NCBI GenBank assembly: GCA_035578175.1
Contig: JAQMRL010000006.1
Coordinates: 24,632,393 to 24,696,392, forward strand
Direction of reading: 5' to 3'
DNA: 64,000 nt
Origin: Catonia carolina
Lineage: Eukaryota; Arthropoda; Insecta; Hemiptera; Achilidae
A program made the translations under genes and the position numbers. How positions within the stretch are numbered: position 1 is the stretch's first letter; each line of letters begins with the position of its first letter. This document shows, piece by piece, positions 1 through 11,639 of this stretch. The notes below the pieces were generated by a model, which had not been told where the DNA came from, did not search any database, and worked only from the letters and a program-made list of their open reading frames with translations.

Positions 1-1030
1 CTCATAGGAGCAAGTGGTCGAATTTATTGGTCGGATTTAATATAAATTTTGTTGAGGTAACTTATCAGTTGAGGAATGCGCTTTTCGAATACAAAGTTCT
101 AGTTATTTGGGAAGGTACATACTTTACATTTATTTCTTTGGGCTAGTCACCTATTTTTCACCCCTTAGGCACACGTGGCTGAAATGTAAATCTTTAGTAT
201 TTTTATACTTAGGCCCTATCATCTATAGAAAACATATGATGAATTTCAGCTCTTTGTGTTATCGGGAGTTTAAAGAATTGAGAACGAGTCAGTCAATTAG
301 TTAGTTATTCAGTTAGGGCTTTCGTATTTAACCTATATGAGCTATCGTTTACGTGAGTCTGTGTGTGTGTGTGCGCGCGTGTGTGGATCTATCTGTGTTT
401 CTGTGTTCTCGTGTTTAAAGATTTTATTACCGATTAAGTACTTATTATAGTTGACATTATAATGAGGTAACGTAACAGTATAAATTCAAACTACACAAGA
501 GCCAAGGAAAGTAACATCGGGAGAAGAATTATCTTAGAATCTATAAAAATTTAAAACGGAAAACCGCTTCCAATGTATTTTAAATGAGAATTCTATTAAC
601 TCCTAATTCTATTAACTCTTCCAAACGGATTTTTATAATTTTTACATGGTTTCAAAGAGTATTCTTTCCTGATTTGCCCACGAGTTCTGAACTTGAAATT
701 CATGCTAATACTTCATTTTACGAAATGAAAAAGAGTAAATTTCGTTTACAACGTAGCGGTAATACAAGGTAATGTAATGCGGTTCTCTCACATTTACCCC
801 TAAACTGAAAGGTGTAGTTAAGGGAAGCGAAGGCGCCTGCCTGTATGTTGCTAATATGATAATGTTTCCCAATTCACAATTACTGTTTAAAGGACATTGG
901 TTCATAGGTTTAAGCGAGACTAGTAGTAAAAATTATAATAACAACTAAAATTTCCTGTATTATTAATTATAATTTTATTGTTATTTTATTAATTACATAA
1001 TTTTAGGCCTGTATAGACGATATTGTCTGT
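1..1030. other. AT-rich DNA, no gene recognised
   Basis: Only short frames with no recognisable domain. A short GT/GC microsatellite lies at about 361-385. Confidence 0.5.
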
Positions 1031-1175
1031 TTTTTTATTTACGTCCAATTGTTATAAACATGAAGGCTAATACAGACGGTGAAGGGTTATAGATGAAAAT
1101 GAGTGAAAAAATGACCGGGAATCGAACCCGGGAACCCCGGCATAGAACCCAGATGCGCTGACCATTAAAATGTTG
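1031..1175 (-). mobile_element. SINE-2 copy (tRNA-like SINE)
   Basis: Read on the minus strand it has a B-box-like GGTTCGATTCCCGG and then the same body as the copies at 15758 and 27775 (CACCGTCTGTATTAGC region). The tRNA-like head is degenerate, so this is not a tRNA gene. Confidence 0.7.
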
Positions 1176-1180
1176 CAAAA

Positions 1181-1687
1181 CCACGAAATTACTATCTATT
1201 TTTGGTAAGTTTTCTTACTATTATTGACCGTATTTTTGTAGTTAAAATTGATATTTAATTACTAGATTTAAAAATGATTATACAAAACTTCATTTATAGT
1301 TTTCTACCTTCCTACAAACCTGTGTTAAGTGAAGGTGTAATGTATAACAAAGTAATACTCCATTCTGATACGAGTATAACTTGATGTAGCGCTACCACCT
1401 CTCTCTGTTGGTTCATTCTTTCCCTGTTCTCTGTCTTGTATAGTAACATTGCAATAACCTTTCTTTGCATGCATGTTAAATTTCATTAGATGTTTAGGCT
1501 AACTGTGTATTACTGTCTAAACCTACAAATAACATTTTCATCATACATTTCATGTAATTCCCACGCCTACTTCACATTTCTTTAGCCAAATAATCAAATG
1601 TAATAATATATTCCAATTGAATTAGTTAGGCCTACTATGTTGCGTTTAAATGATCAGAAATATTTTACTTATGCCTGTATTACACTT
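1181..1687. other. no feature recognised
   Basis: AT-rich sequence without a long frame or repeat that I can match within the window. Confidence 0.4.
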
Positions 1688-2215
1688 TTTTGTCATTAGT
1701 CTCTCGACTGGTTTGATGCAGTTCTCCAAGCTGTTCTATCTTTCTGTTCTTAAGTCGTTTCATATATCTACATACCTGTAACACCCTACATCTTTTGTAA
1801 TTTGCTTTATATATTCTAACTTTTTACCTCTCCCTACAATTCACTCCCTCAGTATTCCGATGGCTTTAGTGTTAATAACCCTATAATCCCCTGACCATAA
1901 GTCTTGATCAGCGTCCCAACGTAATGCCTACAATATCTAACTTCAACCTATCCATTTCCCTTTTTAAATTCACTAACCTACCAGTTTGTTTTAAACTCCT
2001 ATCATTCCTTGTTCCAACTCGAAAAATTTCAGAAACTTTTATTGTTTTGATGAAGTCCGCTCTGTTAGTCCTCGCCCGGAGACCCGAATGGAGGACTAGT
2101 TTATCCCCAGAATGTTTTACCAGAGAGAGCGCCATCATAAATTTTTCATATTTTGAAGTTCTTGAAGTTCTCTTGATGTTCTCAAAGCTCTTGAAGACCT
2201 GCATATACTAAGTAA
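1688..2215 (-). mobile_element. internally deleted LINE (endonuclease start joined to 3' tail)
   Basis: On the minus strand about 2080 to 1860 reads as the N-terminus of an APE-type endonuclease of a non-LTR element (LKQTGRLVNLKREMDRLKL, then DIVGI, later WSGDYRVINTKA). At about 1855 it changes to the 3' end of the LINE found at 26745-27715 (shared segment around 1688-1760, reading CTCTCGACTGGTTTGATGCA on the plus strand). The reverse transcriptase is missing. Confidence 0.6.
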
Positions 2216-2534
2216 TCCTAACCAGAATCATACATGAAAAAGTTTCCCCATGATAATTCTAGTCAGACAGAAAAAGCTGTAGTTTACTGTTGCTTTCAGA
2301 TTTTTGGTTGGCAGACTGAGTGCCCCAAGCCACCGTCTGCCAGAGTGGAAGGGCAGCCCTTCCAGTTCCGTTCACCATGAGACGGTCATCGTGCTGATGA
2401 GCGGTCACATGGTTACTGACAGGCCACCGAATTTATGAATAGGACACTAGCCTTTTATCCCAGCTGTTTCCCTTAAGCCTTTTGTAAAAGGAATTAAGGG
2501 GTTTCCTTCCAGTTGACGACAGAAGCCCTTTATA
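2216..2534. other. unassigned, with a GC-richer patch
   Basis: About 2310-2425 is clearly less AT-rich than its surroundings and may be 5' UTR of the adjacent LINE. This is inference only. Confidence 0.3.
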
Positions 2535-2710
2535 GCCCTGTATTACACCTATAAACGCTATTTGACAAATCATTCGAAAATGATGTTTTATAAAATATTT
2601 TACGGTGTAATAGGACATATTTTATAAAAGATTCCTATGATAAAATTTCTTTCATAGAATGTAATAGGTTGGTATTAAATTTTATAAAAGATTTCAGGTA
2701 AACAAAGAAA

Positions 2711-2938
2711 ATGGCCGACTGTAAGAGCAGCAAATGTTTTTGGACTGTAGAAACTGCTAAACTGTTGATTGCGCACCATGAATATAACCAAAAATGTTGT
2801 TTAATTCCAAACACGGTGATTACAAAAACAGGAATTTACAAAGAATTCTGGCGTGAAATACTCACACGACTTTCTCTTACCAATGTAAATAATGACCCGT
2901 ACAACCTTTGTTTATCTTTAGCAAACAATGTAAAATGA
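2711..2938 (+). pseudogene. Myb/SANT-like DNA-binding fragment of a Harbinger-type element
   Basis: The 75-codon frame starts MADCKSSK and has WTVETAKLLIAHHEYNQKC, which resembles the first helix of Myb/SANT-like domains in the accessory protein of PIF/Harbinger elements. From about codon 47 on, the sequence is RepB, so the C-terminal half is a chance read-through of an inserted repeat and the domain is incomplete. An alternative is a coincidental short frame. Confidence 0.4.
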
Positions 2939-3516
2939 AAAACGTAACTTAAATTTAATTATGAGTCAATGATACAAAATGAAAATCTACCTCTGTTTGG
3001 CTTAAAATATGGAAAATCACTAATTGACGCTAAACTAGGCTCTAAGTACGCAGCTAAGTTCTAAATATGAAGTAAAATTAGCGGATCACCCAATTTCTTT
3101 GGCGCTTAATTTACTTGATAATAGCGAAGACGTAACACGACTGAAACGAACAAATTGCTTGATCTTCCATTTAGATTTACCGACTAACCTACATTGTAAA
3201 TAATTGCATTTCATATCAACATCAACATCATCTTCCTCTACGCATTCTACTATCACCGCTATTAATTTTGTTATTTTTTTCTATTACTGTTATTAATGTT
3301 TTATCTAGTTAATGTTTTCAAAAATTATAAATAATTTTGTTTTTCTTTTCGAAGCAATATTGTCTTTGTCATGTGAACACTTTCATCTTATTTTATATTT
3401 TTATAGTTTTGTTTTTAAACTGATTGAAATAATCTCAGATGTCAGAAAAAACTAGGCTCTGCAGAAAAAAATACTTGAAATAAAAGTTTTAGATTTTTTT
3501 ATTTTCTATAACTCTA
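2848..3516 (-). repeat. RepB copy, split by a LINE
   Basis: It begins with the RepB terminus (TCTGGCGTGAAATACTCACA) and carries the family's AAAATCACTAATTGACGC block. It is interrupted at 3044-3448 by a LINE tail and resumes to about 3516. Confidence 0.65.
3044..3448 (+). mobile_element. 5'-truncated Jockey-like LINE tail
   Basis: Translation gives ADHPNFLALNLLDNSEDVTR-like text matching the 3' end of the LINE at 61165-62101. A 12-bp duplication, AAACTAGGCTCT, at 3032-3043 and 3449-3460 marks target-primed insertion into RepB. Confidence 0.7.
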
Positions 3517-3872
3517 ATTGCACTCGATTTGTTGGTTCCAGGGCTACAAAAAATAGTTCTGTTTCTTATCACATAGTCAGCCAATTATATGACAACTATT
3601 TAAGAACAGAAGAGGTAGAGGTGTAAAAGACACTAGTCAGAGTTATCTCCTCTGAAAGTAATGAATTTCACTATACAGCCAGACCCTGTGATGAATGAAA
3701 TGAATGTGTCATTTGAAGAGTGGAAAATATGTTTTTCAGAGGGCCCGCCATGCTGATCAGCGTACTTTTCCACTCAGTGAGGAAGGCATGGTAAGCCACC
3801 TCACTCCTCGTTTTACTTAGTAAAACCTCTACAGGTTCAAACCAGCCTTTTGGCTGATGACCTAAACAACAC
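3517..3872 (+). repeat. RepA copy, 5' truncated
   Basis: Matches RepA from GCACTCGATTTGTTGG to the end GCTGATGACCTAAACAACA. Confidence 0.75.
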
Positions 3873-3988
3873 AATATGAGTAGTAATGTTCCATTAAATA
3901 TTTTATAAAAACTTACACAAAAAACTATGATAAAATATTTTATAAAAGATCTATGTCAAACATCTTTTATAGTGTAATACAGACCTTA

Positions 3989-4649
3989 GCTGTATTACCT
4001 ACAAAAAAAACCTCAAATTTTGTTTAAAAAAATTTAATTTCCAAAAGTAGATATTTCGAAAAGATCATTAAATCAGTTACATTACTGTATATACATTATT
4101 TCTATAGTTTTACTAATACAAAATAATATGTTGTATGTTTAGCTAAATCTATTTTTATATTATTTATCCTTACGTCCACATTAGATATTTTTTAAGAATA
4201 AATAATGATCGAATTATTATATTATTGCATATACAAAGTCCTTGAAAAACTGAAAGTAGAACTAAAAATTGAAGCTTGTAATTTTTATTATCCTTCACAT
4301 AATGCGTTACTGTATTAGTCGTGGACTTAAAAAAGTAACTTACATGTAAAGATTTTAATACTTGACACTTAAAGTAGGATAATTTTAGTAAGTTAATTTG
4401 AAAAAAGATTAGTTATAATGGATTCTTAAATCAGTAAAATTAACATAGGTCAATTTATATCATTGAGCTTATTATAACTAGGGAAAGAGAATTTTGTAAT
4501 GCCTACCATTAACTTTTAACATTGTCATCAAGTGATTATAATTATATCATTAGAGTAATAACTTGCCTTGCAAAGGACAGAATTTTCTTTTATCACTACG
4601 TGTAATTATATGAGCCACTCGCCTTAGTAATTAGTTGTAAATATTTTTA
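3989..4649. other. no feature recognised
   Basis: AT-rich, stop-rich in all frames, with no internal match that I could find. Confidence 0.4.
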
Positions 4650-4787
4650 TACCGGGTGTCCCACGGAATTTGAACCATAAAGAAATAGCATTGATTTTTA
4701 TTAGTTTGTTAATATTTTCTTCCCTCGAATAAATAAAGAGTTGTTACATATAATCAGGAATAATAGAACATTTTAGACCTTCTAAAA

Positions 4788-5340
4788 AATCTGGTGTGAA
4801 ACACTCACGCAACGTTTTCTTACCAATGCAAATAATTAACAATATAACCTAAAATTAGTAATGAAACATTAGAAATGAACAAAAAACTAACCTCAATAAA
4901 CATAACCTAATTTTAATCATGATTGAAAGACGCAAAATAAAAATCGACCTCAGTTTGGCTTAAAAATACGGAAAATCACTCTTTCACGCTAAACTAGGCT
5001 CTATAGAGAAAAATGTTCTAACAAAAAGTTGTAGATCTTTTTATATCGTATTAATATGATTATACCTACACACTTTTTTCGTAAAATGTATACTAAGGCT
5101 GAAATCTTAAAAAGATTCATTTTTCATGAAGATTTTCATGAGAAAAAAAACAGAAAATCACTAATTACTGCTAAACTAAGCGTTATATAAAAAATGTTTG
5201 AGATATAAGTTGTAAATTTTTTAATTGTTTAAAACTTTGATTATAATACACTTATGCTCTAAAATGCACATTAAGGCCGCAATCTTTAAAAAGCCATTTT
5301 TTTCTACGAGAGCACAGCCTCGTAGACAATCAGAGAGCTG
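4788..5340 (-). repeat. RepB copy, partial
   Basis: Starts TCTGGTGTGAAACACTCACG and follows RepB to the CTACGAGAGCACAGCCTC block, where it is truncated. Confidence 0.7.
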
Positions 5341-5957
5341 ATCGTTGGAAAAACTTTACATGATAAAATAATTGTAAAATTTAAAAAATAAATTAATAAT
5401 TAATGTTTTACAATATTTCCAATTACAATTAACGTAGTACTGTAATTGACTATCCATTACAATGTTCTAAATGCTGCACTTAATGCTACACTTATCTATT
5501 CACGTCGGAGTTCTGTCACTGGACTGTGTCTCCACTCACGTTTATTTAGCATGTTATTCTTTTCCAAATTTTGTGATATCACATTCACTGATTGTTTCCA
5601 ACAGATTGTGAATTTCCTAAATAGAAAAAAATGTTTTACAATATTTCTAATATTTTTTAACGATAACATTTTTTTCGCCGAGGGATTCGATTCGACCCAC
5701 CTATCTCCTAACAACAACGTTACCATTACTCCAAACATACACCGTGACGTAGTTATAAAATTTAAAAAACTTTAATAGAAAACGGTTACAAATTTATATA
5801 TTAATCTATTTTATAAGCTAAATACAACTAAAATATATCAAAATTGATATTTTTTAAAAGGTTTAAACATTTTATAATTTTCCTGATTATAACAAGTCTT
5901 CATTTATTCGTGGGAAGAAAATATTAACAAACTAACGAAAATCAATGATATTTCCCT

Positions 5958-6363
5958 GTTGTTGTTGTTAAGTCAACAGCTGAAAGGCTGGTTTGAACCT
6001 CTAGAGGTTTTACTAAGTAAAACCGAGGAGCGAGGTGGTTTAATATTGCCTTCCTCACCGAGTTGAAAGACTACATTTATCAGCTTGCCAAGCCCTCCGA
6101 ATCCGAAAAGCACCCACTTTCCACCCTGCAAATGACACCTTCACTTCATTAACCACAGGGACTGGCTTTATAGTGAAATCCATTACTCTCAGAGGAGATA
6201 ACTCTGACTAGTGTATTTTATACCTCCACCTCTTCTGTTCTTAAATAGTTCAGTCATAATTGGCTGACTATATGATAAGAAACAGAACTATTTTTTGTAG
6301 CCCTCGAACCAACAGATCGAGTGCAATTAATTTAACACTCCACCTGCCTGTTATGGGAAAGGC
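5958..6363 (-). repeat. RepA copy, near full length, with target duplication
   Basis: Flanked by the 9-bp duplication TATTTCCCT at 5949-5957 and 6364-6372. Its 3' end on the minus strand is an (AAC)n tail. It is inserted in the right arm of the mariner-like element. Confidence 0.8.
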
Positions 6364-6639
6364 TATTTCCCTATAGTTTAAAATTCCTTATGGCTCGGTG
6401 GGACACTCGGTATACTCGTTACTCTATCTGCGCTTCGCGCCGGTTCACGCAGTAGGTTTTGGTGGATCAAAATTCATAAACTTATGAATTTTGTTGTGAT
6501 TCACAAGTGAATCACAACCATAGAATTTTCTATAAGGTGAAGTCGGCTGCATCGGAAGGATTGGGTGGATCAAAAAATGTAAGTCTTCAAGATTGCATAT
6601 AGTCAACGAGCAAACTTCGTCGCGCGCAAAAATTTCAAA

Positions 6640-6974
6640 ATTTTTTTTTTTTAAATCCCTAATGTGTGTACGTTGCAATCTGTTCAATTCAGAACAATAA
6701 GCAACCCCATGACCCAATGAGATGAGGATGATATGTATGACGTGTAAATGAGGTGTAGTCTTGTGCAGACTCAGGCCGACCATTCCTGAGAGAGTATGGT
6801 TAATTGAACCCCAACCATCAAAGTACACCGGTAACCACTGTCTAGTATTCAAATCCGTATAAAAGTAACTACCTTTACTAGGATTTGAACCAGGAACCTT
6901 CGTCTCCGAAAATCAGCTGTTAAACAGCTGATTTTGGCGACGACTTTACCTCTAGACCAACCCGGTGGGTGATT
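6640..6974 (-). mobile_element. SINE-1 copy, full length
   Basis: Reverse complement of the element at 18215-18538, with the poly-T at 6640 marking its 3' end. The tRNA-like head has a B box (GGTTCAAATCC) and an unusual CAGCTGTTTAACAGCTG palindrome. Confidence 0.8.
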
Positions 6975-7306
6975 TCAAAATTGACGATAACATTCGGATT
7001 TTAGTTTTTTTAAATCTTATACGCTGTACAGTAACATAGTGTACTTTTATTACACAATATGATCGTCTTTTGAACCGCAGATTAAAAGTCCTATGCTATT
7101 TTGACGTCCGACCGTTTTGGAGCTCAAAATTTCACTGCTTCCTTCGCTGATGATTCAGTTTTACTCTGCCGGTAACTTCACGCTACCTATGAACATTCGA
7201 CACCATTTACCATTGCTTTAATCATAGTTTAAAAAATGGTGCATAAGTTTATCGCGGAAATTACATCAGATTACTTTTACGCTAAGGCTAGATAATTGTG
7301 ATCTAT
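6975..7306. other. no feature recognised
   Basis: Mixed-composition sequence without a frame or repeat that I can assign. Confidence 0.35.
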
Positions 7307-7906
7307 AAGTCGAATTCTGCCATTTCTCTGAGTCGAACTAATTATTTCGTTTCTTTTGACAAAAGTTGTACATAGGCTAGTTCTCAAAATAGCGGTTTTG
7401 GTATTTTTAAAAATGAAGGTACAGTGCTGCTTCTTTCATTATAAGAGTATGTGTTCGACCATAAAAGGGTACAGACCTTCAAAGTCATCTGGTTGCCTTT
7501 GTGTAGACCTAACAGGCGTAAAGAAATCAATGAATTCCTTTGAATCGACGAATCTTTGGTCGACCACAGAAAAATAGAGCCATAGTCTATCGGTACAATG
7601 TACTGTATTCAGCATGTACTGCGTAATTTTTGAATACTGTACACAATATGTACAGTACTTAACACTGCAGTCAATAGCTAAGCTAAATGCAACGTACAGT
7701 ACTGTATTACGAAATTGCGCATGTGCAGTAGGCCTACATATTCCACACATTGTAGGGTACTGTATTAGCCTATGCGAAATGTTCTGTTTTTGTTTTGTTT
7801 TTTTTTTTGCAATAATTGCTTTGTTTTCATTTTTCCATAACTCAACATTTCTGTAACTCGAATTGTTTTCCCCATCCTTTGAAGATTCGAGTTATAGAAG
7901 TTCGAC
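7307..7906 (-). mobile_element. possible pogo/Tigger-like remnant
   Basis: The left end AGTCGAATTCT resembles the complement of the right end (AGTCGAACTTCTATAACTCG). The minus-strand frame has FVDSKEFIDFFTPV, loosely like a pogo transposase C-terminus. The interior 7600-7720 is rich in TACAGTACTGTA-type short palindromes. Confidence 0.3.
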
Positions 7907-7914
7907 TATTAGAT

Positions 7915-7972
7915 TATATTGTTCATTATTTGCATTGGAAAGATAAAGTCATGTGAGTGTTTCACACCAGGT
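7915..7972 (+). repeat. RepB 3' end fragment
   Basis: Carries TTATTTGCATTGG and GTGAGTGTTTCACACCAG, the conserved end of RepB. Confidence 0.6.
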
Positions 7973-7975
7973 TTT

Positions 7976-8885
7976 TATACTTTTATTATCTGCTTCACTA
8001 GTTGATGCAGTTGTAAAAATCAGTTAGAAAAACTATCGTAAATTCCCGATATACTTAATTACATAATTTAAATTCTTTTTTGACGTAGTAAATAGTATTT
8101 TAGAGAAACTTTTAAGTTATAGCGTAATACAGCGTAAGGAAAACTATCTTGAATGTTTAAAATGTAATGATTTTGTTTTTTTGTTAGAATTACAAGTAAT
8201 TGAATTACAATGAGTATACTGAACTAATGCCCCAGAAATGTATAATAATAGGAAGTAATGAACCTGTTTATTTTATCTAACTTAGAGACTACATAGTTTA
8301 TATAAACAAATAGTTTTTTATCAATTAAAATAGTTTCTTTCTTAAAAAAAATTAATTTGGTAGCATGATCTAATTAGAATTACGATAGACATAAATGTAA
8401 GCCTAAAGTAGGTCTATCTAAAACAAATCTACTAGATTTTAGTAAAAGAAAAGTAGTTGTTTAGACAGATTACGTTGTTCTTACAAGGTCATACATAAAT
8501 AAAATGACGCTACTTTAAAGGTACGTACTGAACATTCAAAGTGAAAGTTACATTTTATTAATCAATAGCATTATCTTTTCTTTATTTAAAAAAAATACAC
8601 TTTACTTATGTAAACAATGTCAAGAATTACGTAAAACATTAGCTGGAAGGTGACTTGAATTATGGTTCGTTTTGCTTACATTCGATTAGTAATTTTGTGA
8701 ATTCAAAATTATTACTGATGTTTTATTGCAATGATAAAATAAATATTGTGATTGGAAACTTGGACTATAGGATTATTATTCATGAACCAACTGGAAGCTT
8801 TTTCAACTACTTATTTACAGGTGCTTGAAGGAGAAGTAAACCCTAATACTGAATTAAATTGACATATAAGTATTACAATTTATTA
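7976..8885. other. AT-rich DNA, nothing recognised
   Basis: No long frame, domain or internal repeat match. Confidence 0.4.
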
Positions 8886-8973
8886 ACTTACTTTATCACG
8901 GGGTCCTACAGGTTTTTCTGTTTCCCACATCCTACAGCCCATTGTCTTCTATCTTCCCAGTCAACCTCCCTAA

Positions 8974-9702
8974 GGGCGGACGGGCACTGCGAACGGAGTT
9001 GAGTGAAGTTGTGCTAAGTTGTTAAGAGGTGGCAACTAGGAGTATAGTGTTTCTCAGTCCGTAACGAAGAAACATGTTCTGCACCTCTCGTAAGAAGCTT
9101 GAATTTTTTATTGTTAAGTTTTGATTTGGACGATTCCGATACCCAATCAACGTACTCTACTGCAAGCCTTCTAATAAACCGTAGAAAAGAGTGGGAAAGT
9201 TTATATCTTCGTGGAAGACTGCAACATGGTGAGTTTCGTACTCTTTTTGAATAACTCGACAACGAACAATTCAGAAATTATTTTCGGATGACAAGAGATG
9301 AGTTTAATGAAATTTTAGAGACAGTTAAAAACGACCAGACAGGAATGGATACAAACTTTGCTCTATAACGCATTCAATTAGCTTCTCTTCGATCTCCATT
9401 TCTAAGAAACTAGATAAGCTCATATGCAACAGAATGTACAAAACGCCACAGATACACTGAAACCATGCGAGCGGCAGAAATTTTGTCGGAAAGCATACAA
9501 AGTCGATTGGTGGGGGGAGCGTAGTCAGCTTTCAAAACGGACCAAGACAGCAACGAAGCTGAGTGGAGTTGAGCCCAGCGACGCCGCTTACTCCGCTATG
9601 CATTCTGTGACCGCCCAGACTTAGAAAAACAGGGGTTTGTTTTTGTCAGCTGAGTCCACTTCACTCAATGCACTCAACTCCGCTCGCAGTGGCCGTCCGC
9701 CC
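8974..9702 (+). mobile_element. PIF/Harbinger element with transposase remnant
   Basis: The termini GGGCGGACGGGCACTGCGA and, at the right, the complement of GGGCGGACGGCCACTGCGA are flanked by the 3-bp duplication TAA (8971-8973, 9703-9705), the PIF/Harbinger hallmark. The inverted repeat runs about 35 bp. It interrupts the LINE at 8890-10160. Confidence 0.8.
9264..9362 (+). pseudogene. Harbinger transposase fragment
   Basis: The open stretch reads EQFRNYFRMTRDEFNEILE and on to TGMDTNF. This matches the N-terminal FRM-T-x-x-x-F region of PIF/Harbinger transposases. Coding similarity extends upstream with a stop (RGRLQHGEFRTLFE). No DDE catalytic region remains, so it is a deletion derivative. 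Confidence 0.7.
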
Positions 9703-10160
9703 TAAGATTCCTCGCTACCTCAGCGACTGGGGCTCCCTGCTTACATGTTTCCCGAGGGTGACATCTCCTCCTACTATTTTCGGAACTGAAAATGACAGAA
9801 TATTGAGGCCAATTGTCCACTGTTATTCTTTAGACATGCCTACACCGTAACTGTCTGCTCTCTACTCTGTCTATTATGGTATTCTGAGAACCGTTCCCTT
9901 GTTTAATGTCTTCATTCCTCCCATTTTCCATTCTGCAGACCCTGCTAAACCTTTTAATCAGTCCATTTCAATAATCATAATTAATTTAAGAGTACTTATG
10001 TATTTTACGGCAGAAGTGCATTAAAAAATAAAATTTAAAAACCTACAACTTTCATTGAAACCATTTTTCTGTCTCTGTCTCTTCTGTCTTCATTTCTCCC
10101 ATTTTCCATTCTGGAAACCCTGCAGGACCTTTTAATCGGTCCATTTATAAGCCCTCCAGC

Positions 10161-10562
10161 TATTGTTTATTCCTGGAGCTCATTTTCCAGCACTTAGCAA
10201 TAGTTACGGGCTGCAATATAGATTTCACCACTAACTTCTTCGTTCTCGTCTTAAATTTGAGGTGGCTTTATCATCTTCTCAAACTACTGTTATTATTTGA
10301 ACATTTTATCTGTTATTTTTATAGGGAACTATATTCCATTGAAAAATACCCAATTTTACTGATGGCTCAATTTTTAACGCGGAGCAGACGAAAATTTGAA
10401 AATTGAAATTTTTTTCACGTTCGTTGTCAGTTTATTACTATATATGGTTGCTTGCCTAACCGGTGTTAGTTAAAAATTAATGGTACTTTATACGAGCTGG
10501 CCAAACGGCAAAACCGTTCTTAATAAAATGAACTGATAAATCAAGTGACAGCAAATCTGTCC
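10161..10562. other. no feature recognised
   Basis: AT-rich spacer between two LINE fragments. Confidence 0.35.
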
Positions 10563-10990
10563 TCGTACATTCTTCTTGACGTGCCTATCCGGTTCGGATG
10601 TTGGCGATCATCATGGCTATTTTCACCTTGTTAATCGCAATTCGGAACAATTCCGTGGAGCTCTTACGGAACCAGGTCCTCAAATTGGTTGGCCAGAAAA
10701 TTTTTCTTCTACCAGGATTTCTCTTCTCCTGCAGAATGGGCTGTAATAGATCATATATTTTATGATTTCTCATCATATGACTGTGGTATTGCAGCTTACA
10801 GTACTTAACAATTTGACCAAATCCAGACCCTTGTATATTCTTAACAAAACTTCAACATTAGTGACTTTCTGCGTCTACGAAATTCTATATTTTCCTGAAC
10901 AACCAGAGTTCAAAAGCCCCAAGCCAGCGTGTAGTTACCCTGTTCAAGGCCCAAGTCTCTACACCACACAGAAGAAAACTTGTACATTAC
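10563..10990 (-). mobile_element. LINE 3' coding tail, decayed
   Basis: Minus-strand translation: LCGVETWALNRVTTR, then RNPGRRKIF, then NLRTWFRKSSTELFRIAINK and KIAMMIANIR. These are familiar C-terminal blocks of an insect non-LTR element family. Several frameshifts and stops. Confidence 0.7.
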
Positions 10991-11055
10991 ATGAACTTAA
11001 CTAACTAAATATTTACTATCCGTAAATCGTGAACGACATTCAAGTAGCTACTGTA

Positions 11056-11577
11056 TTTTTTATTTATTTTTTTTTTTTTTTTTTTGCTTTCACGGCCTCA
11101 TTGGATCACTTGAATCAAATTTAGAAATCCTTCTTGGTTTGGTTTTAGGATTCTCACAATTTTTCCAAAAAATCTTCATATTTTGGGATCTAATCTGTCT
11201 GATTTTATCCGTACAAATCATTGATGACGGAGCTCAAGTTTTTTCGACAATCCTGTGTCTTTATATATAAGTAACTTAAGCTGTTCAGATTTTTCTCAAA
11301 AACTTTTTCTGCAATGTTAAGTTCTTGTATATCTTGCTTTACTTTTGCCAACCACCTTGGAGGATTTTTCCACGAGTTTTATAGAAATGAGTTGTTTAGT
11401 TACTCGATTGTTCGGTATTCTGAGTACATACCCGAAGAAAGAAATTTGTTTTTTCGCATGATGTCAGTAATTGGCTCGAATTCATGGCAGAGTTCAGAAA
11501 TAGACATTAAGATACAGATATCGTTGAGTTTCCGTTTTTTGTTTATGCAAGTCTTAAGGATATCTTCTTTCTTAATT
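11056..11577 (-). mobile_element. LINE 3' tail with long target duplication
   Basis: Poly-T near 11060-11084 is the poly-A end. Minus-strand text includes EFEPITDIMRKN and WKNPPRWLAKVKQDIQ, similar to the tails at 17460 and 18790. It is flanked by imperfect repeats of about 45 bp at roughly 11008-11055 and 11578-11625. Confidence 0.6.
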
Positions 11578-11639
11578 TCTTTACTATCTGGAAATCGGGA
11601 ACGACATCCAAGTACTGTATTTATAATACATTAGTTATA

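Larger units (their letters stand above)
2535..3985. mobile_element. Harbinger-like TIR element carrying a Myb/SANT-like fragment
   Basis: The ends are inverted repeats: GCCCTGTATTACAC at the left, and GGTCTGTATTACAC when the right end is reverse-complemented. Similarity continues for about 30 bp (TATAAA, TTTGACA). The flanking trinucleotides are ATA and TTA, compatible with a decayed TWA target duplication. The interior holds a Myb/SANT-like reading frame, RepB, a LINE tail and RepA. Confidence 0.55.
4652..6410. mobile_element. mariner-like TIR element with two nested repeats
   Basis: The termini CCGGGTGTCCCAC and GTGGGACACTCGG are each flanked by TA (4650-4651 and 6411-6412). The inverted repeat extends about 110 bp inward (TTAGTTTGTTAATATTTTCT at the left, its complement near 5915-5935). 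No transposase motif is readable. It contains RepB (4788-5340) and RepA (5958-6363). Confidence 0.65.
8890..10160 (-). mobile_element. LINE 3' coding tail split by a Harbinger element
   Basis: Minus-strand translation with indels reads like a non-LTR tail: SRQLRC.RHV.RI, then RRRCHPRET, and across the insertion REVDWEDRRQWAVGCGKQK. About 70 bp (near 9908-9972 and 10090-10150) is duplicated at the right. The reading frame is broken. Confidence 0.5.

Noticed and set aside
6445..6852. 135-codon minus-strand frame resembling 18335-18535 and 33221-33511
   Set aside because: All three are the body of SINE-1; similarity reflects the SINE, not a conserved protein.
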